Part shown: positions 19,970-28,675 of the stretch, piece by piece
Position numbering within the stretch: position 1 is the first letter of the stretch
Layout: each line of letters starts with the position of its first letter
Assembly (NCBI GenBank): GCA_025560025.1
Contig: CP048485.1
Location: forward strand, 1,550,001 to 1,614,000
Length of the DNA stretch: 64,000 bases
Direction: 5' to 3'
DNA from: Agrobacterium tumefaciens
GTDB taxonomy: Bacteria; Pseudomonadota; Alphaproteobacteria; Rhizobiales; Rhizobiaceae
Made by a program: the position numbers and the translations under genes
The notes under the pieces: model-generated
Databases searched by the model: none
What the model was told of the DNA's origin: nothing
Seen by the model: the letters and a program-made list of their open reading frames with translations, nothing else

Positions 19970-20796
19970 GCCACGTCCAGGAACTCATTCCGCCGCGCGC
20001 CGCACCGCCCGCCGTCGACAAGCCGCTCAATATTTCGCGCATCGTCGGCATCGGCGTCATCACACTCTGGCTGCTGCTCGCCGCCGGGCTGATCTTCGCA
20101 ATGATCGAAGGTTGGGACTGGGCGAAATTCGAACGTTACGGGCCGCGTTATATCGACGGTCTCATCACTACCATCACTCTGGTTGGCAGTTCCATCATCC
20201 TTGGCGCCATTCTCTCGGTGCCGATCGCCTTTGCCCGCATGTCGGAAAACCGCGTCATTGGCGCACTGGCCTATGCCTATGTCTATGTCTTCCGCAGCAC
20301 GCCGCTTCTGGCGCAGCTCTTCCTGATCTATTACGGCCTTGGCAGTTTTCGCCCGCAACTGGAGGCCGTCGGTCTCTGGTGGTTCTTCCGTGAGGCCTGG
20401 TATTGCGGCCTCCTGTCGCTCACCCTCAACACCGCCGCCTATCAGGCCGAAATCCTGCGCGGCGCGATCCGCAGCGTGCCGCGCGGCCAGCATGAGGGCG
20501 CCGCCTCCCTGGGTATTTCAAAATTCATCACCTTCCGTAAGATCATCCTGCCGCAGGCGCTGATCGTGGCGCTGCGCCCCTATGGCAATGAGATCATCCT
20601 GATGATCAAGGGCTCTGCGGTGGTCTCCATCGTCACGGTCTTCGACCTGATGGGACAGACCCGTTACGCCTTTTCCCGCACCTTCGATTATCAGGCCTAT
20701 CTCTGGGCCGCGATCTTCTACCTGACGATCGTCGAGACGCTCCGGCATGTCTGGGCATGGCTGGAAGCCCGCCTGACGCGCCATCTGAAACGCTAA
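19966..20796 (+). CDS. ABC transporter permease (HisM/OccM type)
   Basis: The second half of the membrane channel, 276 residues. The N-terminal 35 residues are polar and Pro-rich, followed by about five helices; the EAA loop is present as QHEGAASLGISKFITFRKIILPQ. It begins inside the stop codon of the other permease. No ATPase gene follows: the operon ends at a hairpin just downstream and the next gene is a Usg-like protein. The transporter must therefore use an ATPase encoded elsewhere, a shared one, or be one whose ATPase gene was lost or relocated. Confidence 0.9.
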   Translation: MSHVQELIPPRAAPPAVDKPLNISRIVGIGVITLWLLLAAGLIFAMIEGWDWAKFERYGPRYIDGLITTITLVGSSIILGAILSVPIAFARMSENRVIGALAYAYVYVFRSTPLLAQLFLIYYGLGSFRPQLEAVGLWWFFREAWYCGLLSLTLNTAAYQAEILRGAIRSVPRGQHEGAASLGISKFITFRKIILPQALIVALRPYGNEIILMIKGSAVVSIVTVFDLMGQTRYAFSRTFDYQAYLWAAIFYLTIVETLRHVWAWLEARLTRHLKR

Positions 20797-20803
20797 GGGC
20801 CAA

Positions 20804-20840
20804 GTTGGCAGCACTCATCAATGGAGGCTGCCAACATTTT
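20804..20840 (+). terminator. Terminator of the amino-acid ABC operon
   Basis: GTTGGCAG and CTGCCAAC flank a 16-base loop, followed by ATTTTG. It starts eight bases after the permease stop codon. Confidence 0.65.
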
Positions 20841-20964
20841 GAAAAATATAACTATTTTGTGACAATCCATGCTTCTGGCAAGCTTGGATTAACCATGTCG
20901 TGTTCCCATATTCGATACAGCGGCAATGCTGTTATCGGCAATCATGAAAATCGGAACCGCCGTC

Positions 20965-21231
20965 ATGAACAAGGACATGGAAATGATGCTGAGGGGCTAC
21001 GGCCTCACCACCGCCCAGATTTTTTACCGCATGCCGGACCATCCGCTGGTTCTCCAGACCTATGTCTGGCAGGACTACGATCTCGCCCCGGACTTCCCCG
21101 AAATGCACGGTTTCCTCAAATTCTGGCAGGAAAAGCTCGACGGGCCGTTACACTCCGTCCGCTACGTGCATCGGCAGGTGATCTCGGCGCAGGAATGGCG
21201 GGCGCTGAAAGGAGAGTTCATCCTTCACTGA
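20965..21231 (+). CDS. usg: Usg-like protein
   Basis: A small protein of about 88 residues. The sequence RGYGLTTAQIFYRMPDHP and then YVWQDYDLAPDFPEMHGFLKFW identifies the Usg-like family, first noted beside the trpFBA genes in Caulobacter and present in many alphaproteobacteria. Its function is not established. The start is uncertain: ATGs at 20926, 20965 and 20977 are in frame. I give the ATG at 20965, though AAGGA just before the later one would also serve. No trp genes are nearby here, unlike in the best-known context. Confidence 0.8.
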   Translation: MNKDMEMMLRGYGLTTAQIFYRMPDHPLVLQTYVWQDYDLAPDFPEMHGFLKFWQEKLDGPLHSVRYVHRQVISAQEWRALKGEFILH

Positions 21232-21314
21232 GCTGTCGCGCCACATAAACATTGCGCCCGTCCCCGTTGCGGCTTACAGCAAACGTCAACCAGAGACGTT
21301 ATGGATACCGCGCG

Positions 21315-22139
21315 ATGACGAAGAACCAGAAAATTGACGAAGAGGCGCTTGCCGAAGCCTATAACCGCGCGCTTGCGCTTGAAAAAGCCGGCGATGTGGA
21401 CGCGGCGGTAAAGGCCTATGAGGAAGTTCTGGCCATCGACCCCGACGATCACGGCGGCGCGGCCGTTCGCATCGCCGCCATGGGCCGGGGTGAAACGCCA
21501 CCGAAAGCGCCCGACGCCTATGTCGAGACCCTGTTCGACCAGCACGCCGAAGCTTTCGAGGATATTCTTGTCGAGCAACTGGGTTACGCCGTGCCGATGA
21601 TGGTGCGCCAGCGGCTGCAGGCGTTGAACCTCGGTCCCTTCAAGCGCCTGCTCGATCTCGGCTGCGGCACCGGCCTGACCGGCGAAGCACTGCGCGACAT
21701 GGCCGACGATATCACCGGCATCGATATTTCCGAAAACATGGTCGAGATCGCCCATGAAAAGGACCTCTACGAGACGCTTTATGTCGCCGAAGCCGAGGAT
21801 TTTCTCGAGGACAATGACGACGAGGCCTTCGACATCATCACCGCCACCGATGTGCTGCCCTATCTCGGCGCGCTGGAGCCGCTGTTTTTCGGAGCCGCCG
21901 AAAACCTCAATCCCGGCGGCCTGCTGATCTTCTCGTCGGAAACCTTGCCTGAAGCGACCATGGCCGGACGCCCCTATATCGTCGGCCCGCACCAGCGCTT
22001 CGCCCATGCGGAAACCTATGTGCGCGAAAGACTGGCCGCGACCGGCTTTGAAATTCTCGAAGTGACCGACATCAATGTGCGCATGCAGGATGGCAACCCC
22101 ACGCCGGGCCATCTGGTGATCTCGAAGCTCAAGGGCTGA
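21315..22139 (+). CDS. TPR-containing SAM-dependent methyltransferase
   Basis: A 274-residue protein with a short tetratricopeptide-like region (residues 10-45, YNRALALEKAGDVDAAVKAY) followed by a class I methyltransferase domain. The S-adenosylmethionine motif is LDLGCGTG at residues 113-120, then DDITGIDISENMVEIA and later NLNPGGLLIFS. The combination resembles alphaproteobacterial methyltransferases of unknown substrate; the TPR part suggests a protein partner. The start ATG at 21315 fits the beginning of the TPR; longer starts add an Arg-rich sequence without support. Confidence 0.85.
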   Translation: MTKNQKIDEEALAEAYNRALALEKAGDVDAAVKAYEEVLAIDPDDHGGAAVRIAAMGRGETPPKAPDAYVETLFDQHAEAFEDILVEQLGYAVPMMVRQRLQALNLGPFKRLLDLGCGTGLTGEALRDMADDITGIDISENMVEIAHEKDLYETLYVAEAEDFLEDNDDEAFDIITATDVLPYLGALEPLFFGAAENLNPGGLLIFSSETLPEATMAGRPYIVGPHQRFAHAETYVRERLAATGFEILEVTDINVRMQDGNPTPGHLVISKLKG

Positions 22140-22159
22140 TACGGCATAAGAGGCTTATT

Positions 22160-22271
22160 CCCCCGCCGGGGAGAAGGTGGCCCGAAGGGTCGGATGAGGG
22201 GGCAACGTTAGCGATATGCCGAGAGCTTGCCCCCTCATCCCGCTGCCGCGACCTTCTCCCCCCCGGGAGAA
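22160..22271. repeat. RIME-like large palindromic repeat
   Basis: The left arm reads GCCGGGGAGAAGGTGGCCCG and continues to GATGAGGGGGCAA; the right arm reads TTGCCCCCTCATCCCG and continues to ACCTTCTCCC. The arms are imperfect reverse complements over about 45 bp with a 30-bp centre. This is the known form of the Rhizobium-specific intergenic mosaic element. Confidence 0.8.
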
Positions 22272-22382
22272 GAAGCAAGTCGCACCCGCTCGTCCTATCG
22301 AGGACGAACGCGGATCCTCCCTGAATCAACCTCTCAGCAACATCCGCCAGCGGATTGAAGAGACTCACCTTTTCCGACCCGC

Positions 22383-23348
22383 TCAGCTCGCCTTCGGTCG
22401 CCAGACGATATCCGTCACCTTGAGCTTCTTCGGCACGATCTTCAGATCGTAGAACTCATCCGCAAGCGCCTGCTGATAGGCAATGGCCTCATCCGGAACC
22501 AGCGAAACCCGCCCGAGATTGGCCCCGGGACGCGTCAGCGAGACCTTGGTGACATCAAAGGGAACGCCTGTGATAGCCGCCAGCGATTTTGCCGTCTCGT
22601 CGATATTCGCCTGCGCCTTCGTACCCACATTCGCCAGCTCCTTGAGGATCAGCGGCACGAGATCGGGATTGGCCTCCACGAAGTCGCCATTGGCCAAAAA
22701 GTAGCTCCACGGATCGACAATACCGTCGGCGGTCGCAAGAACCCGTGTTGTCGGTTCCTTTTCCGCCACGGCGAAATAAGGGTCCCAGATCGACCAGGCA
22801 TCAATGCTGCCGCTGCGGAAGGCTGCCGCCGCATCCGGCGGGGCAAGATCGACTGGCGTAATGTCATTCAGCGTCAACCCCGCCTTCCGCAATGCTTTCA
22901 CAATGACATTATGGGCGCTGGAGCCACGCTTGAAGGCGACTTTCTTCCCCTTGAGGTCCTCCAGCGTCTTCAGCGGCGAATCCTTCTGCACAAGGATTGC
23001 CGATCCGCCGGCCGCCGCCTTGTAGGTGCCCACATAGCGAAGATTGCCACCGGCTGCCTGCGCAAAGAGCGGCGGCACATCGCCCGTCGGGCCAATATCC
23101 AGCGCACCTGCGCCCAGCGCTTCGAGAAGCGGCGGACCGGAGGAGAATTCCGACCATTTGACCTCGATACCGCGATCCTTCAGCAGCGCCTCCAGCGCGC
23201 CCTGGCTTTTCGCCAGCGCGATCACGCCATTTTTCTGCCAGCCGATCCGCAATGTGGTGGTGGCGGCACTCGCCCGCCGGATATGCGGCAGAAAGGCCGC
23301 CCCGGTCGCACCTGCAATCAGTCCCAATGTTCCGCGTCGTGTAAGCAT
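22383..23348 (-). CDS. SsuA-like aliphatic sulfonate-binding protein
   Basis: A periplasmic binding protein of 321 residues with a Tat-like signal (TRRGTLGLIAG near the start, cleavage around residue 30). The mature part has LRIGWQKNGVIALAKSQGALEALL, the SsuA/TauA family start, and the ligand-site region EFSSGPPLLEALGAGALDIGPTGDVPP. Such proteins feed alkanesulfonates, taurine or sulfate esters to an ABC importer. The start at 23348 has GAGGG eight bases upstream. It is isolated: neither permease nor ATPase lies next to it. Confidence 0.88.
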   Translation of the reverse strand: MLTRRGTLGLIAGATGAAFLPHIRRASAATTTLRIGWQKNGVIALAKSQGALEALLKDRGIEVKWSEFSSGPPLLEALGAGALDIGPTGDVPPLFAQAAGGNLRYVGTYKAAAGGSAILVQKDSPLKTLEDLKGKKVAFKRGSSAHNVIVKALRKAGLTLNDITPVDLAPPDAAAAFRSGSIDAWSIWDPYFAVAEKEPTTRVLATADGIVDPWSYFLANGDFVEANPDLVPLILKELANVGTKAQANIDETAKSLAAITGVPFDVTKVSLTRPGANLGRVSLVPDEAIAYQQALADEFYDLKIVPKKLKVTDIVWRPKAS

Positions 23349-23580
23349 ATGGATATCCCTCGCTATTCCATCCTTCGACAGTAAAAGCGTAGATATTCGA
23401 GCGATTTTATCAAAATCCCGCTTTGCGCGGAGACGGCGCGGAGAGAATTGAATGTGCGAATTTGCCGGTACAGGCGAAATAAGATTGTCGCACCGCATAG
23501 AAGCGCCCTAGGCCATGCCCCCGTTTGGGCGGCGGTCGGATAACTCGCCCAGGCGTCCGGGCAAGCCAAATCGCAGAACG

Positions 23581-23613
23581 AAAAATGCCCTTCCCGGCCG
23601 CCGGAAAGGGCAT
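23581..23613 (-). terminator. Terminator of the Lrp gene
   Basis: On the minus strand ATGCCCTTTCCGG and CCGGGAAGGGCAT form a stem followed by TTTTT. It is 25 bp after the Lrp stop codon. Confidence 0.85.
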
Positions 23614-23637
23614 TGATCAAGCCTGATCAGCCTGGGA

Positions 23638-24126
23638 TCATTCCTCGCCCGACTTCGGATTGTCGAGAAGCATATAGTCGAGCGGCAGTTCCGTCGTATA
23701 TTTGATCTGCTCCATCGCGAAGGCGGAGGATACGTCGCGAATTTCGATCTTGGCGATCATCCGCTTGTAGAAGGCGTCATAGGCCGCAATGTCAGGCACA
23801 ACGACGCGCAGCAGATAATCGACGTCACCGCTCATGCGGTAGAACTCGACAACTTCGGGAAACTCGGAAACCACCTCCGAAAAACGCTTCAGCCATTCGA
23901 TGGAATGGGAGGCCGTGCGGATGGAGACAAAAACGGTGACCTTGGTATTGACCTTGACCGGATCGAGCAGCGCCACGCGCCGACGAATGACACCGTCCTC
24001 CTCCATCTTCTGGATACGCCGCCAACAGGGCGTCGTAGAAAGGCCGACCTTTTTCGCCAGATCGGCAACGGCCAGCGTGGAATCCTCTTGCAGAATGCGC
24101 AAAATCTTACGGTCTAGGCGATCCAA
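23638..24126 (-). CDS. Lrp/AsnC-family transcriptional regulator
   Basis: A 162-residue regulator. The N-terminal helix-turn-helix (residues 1-60) begins LDRKILRILQEDSTLAVADLAKKVGLSTTPCWRRIQKME, and the C-terminal RAM domain (70-150) holds the ligand-sensing fold with PEVVEFYRMSGDVDYLLRV, where the Gly-Asp-x-Asp-Tyr motif sits at an effector site. The family responds to amino acids and commonly controls amino-acid metabolism. Its 70-bp upstream region is very AT-rich, as is usual for Lrp binding. The UDG-fold gene ends 71 bp upstream on the same strand. Confidence 0.93.
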   Translation of the reverse strand: MDRLDRKILRILQEDSTLAVADLAKKVGLSTTPCWRRIQKMEEDGVIRRRVALLDPVKVNTKVTVFVSIRTASHSIEWLKRFSEVVSEFPEVVEFYRMSGDVDYLLRVVVPDIAAYDAFYKRMIAKIEIRDVSSAFAMEQIKYTTELPLDYMLLDNPKSGEE

Positions 24127-24196
24127 TGCGTCTACCCTCCTGAATTAATTTCCTTTCAATACACTAATTTTTAGAGAAAAACAGAAAATTGTTTCA

Positions 24197-24850
24197 CTAA
24201 AGCCGCATTTCCACATGTTGGCGAAGAACCGGCAACAGCTCCTGTGTGAACCACGGGTTCTTTTTCAGCCAGCCGGTATTGCGCCAGCTCGGATGCGGCA
24301 GGGCGAAGATGGCCGGGCCTGAATTTGAGTGAAAATAGCTGCGCCAGTCGCGCACCGTCTCGGTCATGGTTTTTCGCCGTCTGTCACCAAGGTGGAAGGC
24401 CTGCGCATATTGACCGATGGCAAGGATCAGCTCCACCTGCGGCATTGCCGCCATTACCCGCTCGCGCCATTGCGGCGCACATTCTCGCCGTGGCGGCAGA
24501 TCGCTGCCCCTGTCGTCGTAACCGGGAAAACAGAAGCCCATCGGCACGATGGCAAAACGGTCCCGGTCATAAAATGTCTCCCGGTCCACATCTAGCCATT
24601 GGCGAAGCCTGTCGCCGGAAGCATCGTTGAAGGGCAGACCCGTTTCATGCACGCGCAGCCCCGGCGCCTGCCCGGCTATCAGGATCCGCGCTTTCCTCGA
24701 TATAACCACCACCGGCCGGGGTTCGTGCGGCAAGCGATCGGCCGCACCTTTAAGCGGCGTATCGCGACAGATGCGACAGCGGGCGATCCCGTCGCGCAAC
24801 CCGTTAAGCCCGTCGTCGCCCATGGGTGCAGACCGACCTGTCTCAGCCAT
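24197..24850 (-). CDS. Uracil-DNA-glycosylase-fold protein
   Basis: A 217-residue protein of the uracil-DNA glycosylase superfamily. Motif 1 is GQAPGLRVHETGLPFNDASG (residues 60-79), which differs from the classical GQDPY of Ung, and motif 3 is HPSWRNTG near residue 190. Two Cys lie near the N-terminus (CRIC), but I do not see the full four-Cys pattern expected for an Fe-S cluster UDG. The enzyme may remove uracil or another damaged base; activity is not certain. It overlaps the SNase gene upstream by eight bases, so the two form an operon. Confidence 0.8.
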   Translation of the reverse strand: MAETGRSAPMGDDGLNGLRDGIARCRICRDTPLKGAADRLPHEPRPVVVISRKARILIAGQAPGLRVHETGLPFNDASGDRLRQWLDVDRETFYDRDRFAIVPMGFCFPGYDDRGSDLPPRRECAPQWRERVMAAMPQVELILAIGQYAQAFHLGDRRRKTMTETVRDWRSYFHSNSGPAIFALPHPSWRNTGWLKKNPWFTQELLPVLRQHVEMRL

Positions 24851-25436
24851 TTCTCCACCCCAGAAGATGACGGATGATGGTCAGAAAGCCGGCAGCGGGC
24901 GTCTCGATATCCGCCGCCCGGTGTTCCCGCCGCCATTGCGAGGGTTTTTCGAATTCACCCGCCCAGATGCCACGCGCCTCGCGGCGTGCGGCCGCCTGCT
25001 CGCCGGAGAACTGGAAATAACCGGAAGCAACCGCGAAGCCCGCCGCGACCATCGCCGCAGACACATCCTTGCCGCCAGCGGAGCAATAAACCAGAAGCCG
25101 CCCATAACGGTCCTTAGAACTGCCGGAACAGGAAAAATCCGCACCCGCGCTCAGCCCTTGCAGAATGCGGCGCGCCTCCTCGCCGCATGGCCAGCTTTCG
25201 CCGCCGCGCTCACATGTTTGCGAGAGCTCCGGCGCATCGATGCCAAGCAGCCGGAACCTTTCTCCGCCCTTTGCGAGCGTATCGCCATCGATCACGAAGA
25301 AGCGGCCGCTATGGGTTTCGCTGTTGATCTGATCGAGCTTGGCGGCAATCAGAATGCCAAGAAAAACCGTGGCAAGAAAAAGCCCGCCGTCGCGGAACGC
25401 TGAAAAACCCCGGCGCCTGCCTCCGTTTCGTCCCAT
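24843..25436 (-). CDS. Membrane-anchored thermonuclease (SNase) family protein
   Basis: A 197-residue protein with one N-terminal membrane helix (residues 17-32) and an SNase fold. The active-site motifs are present: VIDGDTL with Asp50, FRLLGIDAPE (Arg62 to Glu70) and later SKDRYGRLLVYC. Four Cys in the fold may form disulphides, which fits an exported protein. It probably acts on nucleic acid outside the inner membrane. The start ATG at 25436 was chosen because longer frames add no homology. It is upstream of, and overlaps, the UDG-fold gene. Confidence 0.85.
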   Translation of the reverse strand: MGRNGGRRRGFSAFRDGGLFLATVFLGILIAAKLDQINSETHSGRFFVIDGDTLAKGGERFRLLGIDAPELSQTCERGGESWPCGEEARRILQGLSAGADFSCSGSSKDRYGRLLVYCSAGGKDVSAAMVAAGFAVASGYFQFSGEQAAARREARGIWAGEFEKPSQWRREHRAADIETPAAGFLTIIRHLLGWRNG

Positions 25437-25523
25437 GTAACAACAAACCCTTGTCAGAAATGGCAAACAAATCCTTTCACGGCAGCATCTTCTTAAGATT
25501 TTGCGCGTAGCCTGCAAGGGTTC

Positions 25524-27080
25524 ATGTCACCCCACGTTGTAACAATGAGTAAAAGCGTCAGCACGTCCACGGACAAGATCATCGTCGACCGGTCGAAAAA
25601 ACACCGCAACAAGGCTGTTTTCGACACGGTAAAGACGACACGCGAACGCCTGCAACAGGGCGCTGGCGGAAGTGACGCTTATGAACGTGAAATGCTGACC
25701 ATGCACATCGCCGAAGCCCTTCAGGGCGCGATGATCATGCCGCTTTTCATCGTGCTCGCCTCCATCATCGGTTTGTACATCACCCTTGATATAGGTCTGA
25801 TCGTCTGGTCGCTCATCGCGCTGAGTGTTCATGCCATATCCCTGCTGCTGGCCAAAAGGGCGGCAAAACAGGGGATCACGGCGGAAAATCTCCAGCATTG
25901 GCGCAATCTCTTCCTCGGCATGCAAATCCTCATCGGCTGCGCCTGGGCCATGTTCGCGCTCGCCGAACCGGCACGCAACGATCCAACGCTCGTCCTCTTC
26001 TTTAAGGGCGCGACGCTGCTGATCGCTCTTTCGCTGACAGCCATGGCCAATTTCATGCTACGGCGGGCGACATTCATGACCTTCTTGCCGGTGTTGGCCG
26101 CTCTCTGCGTCACATCGGCCATATCGCGCGATCCCTTCGATGTCGGCCTTGCCCTGATGTTCGGCATGGCGATCCTTTTCTGTCACCGCATCACCAGCCG
26201 GCTATATCAGACCAGCGTCAAGCTGCTTTCGTCGCAGACCGAAAAGGACGACCTGATCGCCGAACTCGAAGTCGCCAACTCTGTCTCGGACGAGGCCCGG
26301 CGGCGTGCGGAAGAGGCAAATCTGGCAAAATCGCGCTTTCTCGCCTCCATGTCGCACGAGCTCAGGACGCCGCTCAACGCCATTCTCGGCTTCTCCGAAG
26401 TCATGGCCTCGGAGGTGCTCGGCCCCCTCAACAATCCACTCTACAAGGAATATTCCGGCGACATTCACCGCTCCGGCCAGCATCTTCTGGATTTGATCAA
26501 CGAAATCCTCGACCTGTCGCGCATCGAGGCCGGGCGTTACGACCTCAACGAGGAATCCATCTCGATGCTGGAAATCGCCGAGGATTGCATCGGCATGATC
26601 CAGCTTCGCGCCCGCGCCAAGAACATCAGAATCTCGCAGCAGTTCGAAAGCAGCCTGCCGCAGGTCTGGGCCGATGAAAAATCGATCCGCCAGGTGATCC
26701 TGAACCTTCTGTCCAACGCCGTTAAATTCACACCCCAGGGTGGTGAGATTTTCGTCAAAGCCGGCTGGACGGCGGGTGGCGGGCAATATGTCTCGATCAG
26801 GGATAACGGCCCCGGCATTCCCGAGGACGAAATCCCCATCGTCCTGTCGGCCTTCGGCCAGGGATCGATTGCGATCAAGAGCGCCGAACAGGGAACCGGG
26901 CTTGGCCTGCCCATCGTTCAGGCCATCCTCGCCAAGCATGACGGCCAGTTCATATTGAAGTCGAAATTGCGCGAAGGCACCGAAGGCATCGCCATCCTGC
27001 CGGCAAAACGCGTGCTGCAAAGCCTGCCGGCCGTGGAAGAGACCCACGCGGTCCAGCCGCGCCGGCGATCCTTCGCCTGA
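25524..27080 (+). CDS. pdhS2: PleC/DivJ-type membrane histidine kinase, PdhS2-like
   Basis: A 518-residue sensor kinase. About six membrane helices lie between residues 68 and 230, a short coiled linker follows, and the H box is FLASMSHELRTPLNAILGFSEVM with His278 as the likely phosphorylation site. The DHp helix continues to LLDLINEILDLSRIEAGRYDL, the form shared by PleC, DivJ and PdhS kinases that act on DivK. The ATP-binding domain has NLLSNAVKF, DNGPGIP and GTGLGLP. No response regulator gene is adjacent, as in other PdhS family members. The name comes from recalled gene order in Agrobacterium. The ATG at 25524 has AAGGG upstream. Confidence 0.82.
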   Translation: MSPHVVTMSKSVSTSTDKIIVDRSKKHRNKAVFDTVKTTRERLQQGAGGSDAYEREMLTMHIAEALQGAMIMPLFIVLASIIGLYITLDIGLIVWSLIALSVHAISLLLAKRAAKQGITAENLQHWRNLFLGMQILIGCAWAMFALAEPARNDPTLVLFFKGATLLIALSLTAMANFMLRRATFMTFLPVLAALCVTSAISRDPFDVGLALMFGMAILFCHRITSRLYQTSVKLLSSQTEKDDLIAELEVANSVSDEARRRAEEANLAKSRFLASMSHELRTPLNAILGFSEVMASEVLGPLNNPLYKEYSGDIHRSGQHLLDLINEILDLSRIEAGRYDLNEESISMLEIAEDCIGMIQLRARAKNIRISQQFESSLPQVWADEKSIRQVILNLLSNAVKFTPQGGEIFVKAGWTAGGGQYVSIRDNGPGIPEDEIPIVLSAFGQGSIAIKSAEQGTGLGLPIVQAILAKHDGQFILKSKLREGTEGIAILPAKRVLQSLPAVEETHAVQPRRRSFA

Positions 27081-27086
27081 GGCGCC

Positions 27087-27491
27087 TTAGAAGAACAGCG
27101 TCGTCACCAGCGAATAAAGCACAAAAAATCCGTTTGCCGTCAAAAGGCAGAAGACGGCGAAGGAGCCGAGATCCTTGGCATGCCGTCCGACCGAGGAGAT
27201 TTCCGGCGAGATACGATCCACCAGCTCTTCAATTGCGGTATTCAGCGCCTCAACCGCAAACAGAAGCAGCATCAGCACCGTAAAGACGAGAAGATGCGCA
27301 AAGGGCGCGCCGACGAGCAGGAGGAGAGCCAGCCCGATGCCGAAGGCGAGAACTTCATGCCGAAAAGCCGCTTCCTGCCACAGCCGCCCCAGCCCCTGCA
27401 CGGAGTAGCGCGCGGCGGCAAAAAGATGCCGCCAGCCCTTTTCCTTGCGGAAGGCGGGCTCGGACTGCTTTTCCTGCGGCGTCGCGTCCAT
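27087..27491 (-). CDS. dgkA: Diacylglycerol kinase
   Basis: A small inner-membrane enzyme that phosphorylates diacylglycerol, recycling it into phospholipid synthesis. At 134 residues it has three membrane helices and the catalytic signature EALNTAIEELVDRIS starting at Glu81, followed by GRHAKDLGSFAVF. The ATG at 27491 has GAGGT eight bases upstream; a TTG start four codons earlier is less likely. It follows cobT on the same strand with only 8 bp between, so both are probably co-transcribed. It is convergent with the histidine kinase gene, ending seven bases from it. Confidence 0.94.
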   Translation of the reverse strand: MDATPQEKQSEPAFRKEKGWRHLFAAARYSVQGLGRLWQEAAFRHEVLAFGIGLALLLLVGAPFAHLLVFTVLMLLLFAVEALNTAIEELVDRISPEISSVGRHAKDLGSFAVFCLLTANGFFVLYSLVTTLFF

Positions 27492-27499
27492 CTTTGACC

Positions 27500-28522
27500 T
27501 CAATGGCTGATGCGGGTGTCCACACCCGCCGCTTCAAAGGTCGCCATGCCGGAATGGCAGGCGGCGGCAGCCTTGACGATGCCGGCGGCCAGAGCGGCGC
27601 CCGTGCCTTCGCCAAGCCGCATGCCAAGCGCCAGAAGCGGCGTCTTGCCAAGCTTTTCAACGGCAGCCAGATGGCCGGGCTCGCCGGACACATGGCCGAT
27701 CAGGCAATGGTCGAGCGCCGAAGAATTGGCCGCCTTCAGGAGCGCGGCGGCGGCCGTCGCCACATAGCCGTCGATCAGCACGGGAATACGCTGCACGCGG
27801 GCGGCAAGGATGGCCCCCGCGATCGCCGCGATCTCGCGTCCGCCAAGGCGGCGCATGATTTCCAGCGGATCAGAGAGATGATCCTTGTGGAACTCCACGG
27901 CAGCCTTTACCGCCGCGATCTTGCGTGCCATGACATCGCCTTCCGAGCCGGTGCCGGGACCGGTCCACTCTTCCGCCGTACCGCCGTAAAGCGCCAGATT
28001 GATCGCCGCCGCGATAGTGGTGTTGCCGATGCCCATTTCGCCGACGCAGAGAAGATCGGTACCGCCGGCAATCGCCTCCATGCCAAACGCCATGGTCGCG
28101 GCGCAATCGCGCTCCGAAAGGGCCGGTTCGCAGGTGATATCGCCGGTCGGGTAGTCAAGCGCCAGGTCGAATATCTTGAGACCGAGATCGTTGGAGACGC
28201 AGATCTGGTTGATCGCCGCACCGCCTGCCGCGAAATTCTCCACCATCTGCTGCGTTACAGAAGTCGGATAGGGTGTGACCCCGTGACGCGTAACGCCATG
28301 ATTGCCGGCGAAGATCGCTACCAGCGGACGGGTGACGGCGGGCGAACGGCCGGACCATGCGGCAAGCCACATGGCGATTTCTTCCAGACGGCCGAGCGAG
28401 CCCGCTGGTTTGGTCAATTGCGCATTGCGCTCCTTGGCCGCCACAAGCGCATGCGTGTCCGGGCCGGGAAGCTCGCGCAGCAGCGCGCGGAAATCATCGA
28501 AGGGCAATCCGCTCATGCTCAT
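27500..28522 (-). CDS. cobT: Nicotinate-nucleotide-dimethylbenzimidazole phosphoribosyltransferase
   Basis: Makes alpha-ribazole phosphate from dimethylbenzimidazole and nicotinate mononucleotide, for the lower ligand of cobalamin. The 340-residue protein has the family blocks AKERNAQLTKPAGSLGRLEE near residue 30, FAGNHGVTRHGVTPYP near residue 90 (active-site region), the central GEMGIGNTT and a C-terminal GEGTGAALA. Two ATGs, at 28522 and 28516, are possible; only the first has a ribosome site at normal distance. It is divergent from cobS, which carries out the next step. Confidence 0.96.
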   Translation of the reverse strand: MSMSGLPFDDFRALLRELPGPDTHALVAAKERNAQLTKPAGSLGRLEEIAMWLAAWSGRSPAVTRPLVAIFAGNHGVTRHGVTPYPTSVTQQMVENFAAGGAAINQICVSNDLGLKIFDLALDYPTGDITCEPALSERDCAATMAFGMEAIAGGTDLLCVGEMGIGNTTIAAAINLALYGGTAEEWTGPGTGSEGDVMARKIAAVKAAVEFHKDHLSDPLEIMRRLGGREIAAIAGAILAARVQRIPVLIDGYVATAAAALLKAANSSALDHCLIGHVSGEPGHLAAVEKLGKTPLLALGMRLGEGTGAALAAGIVKAAAACHSGMATFEAAGVDTRISH

Positions 28523-28675
28523 GATATCAGTCTCTTTCGTAGCCGGGTTGGCTTTCGCATCGGCTCATGCGTCCGGAAACTTGTGTTTTCCGGCAAATCG
28601 GTCTTTGTTGCGCCTCTCATAATCGCGGATGCGCCGCGGAACAACCGGAAATGCAAGGACTGCAGCGGAGAGAGC

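Noticed and set aside
28523..28675. Cobalamin riboswitch between cobT and cobS
   Set aside because: I looked for the B12-box and saw only a small hairpin (CCGGAAAC/GTTTTCCGG). The conserved B12 box is absent.
27494..28675. Long plus-strand extension of cobS
   Set aside because: The frame is open but antisense to cobT; the ATG at 28676 with a good ribosome site starts the conserved protein.
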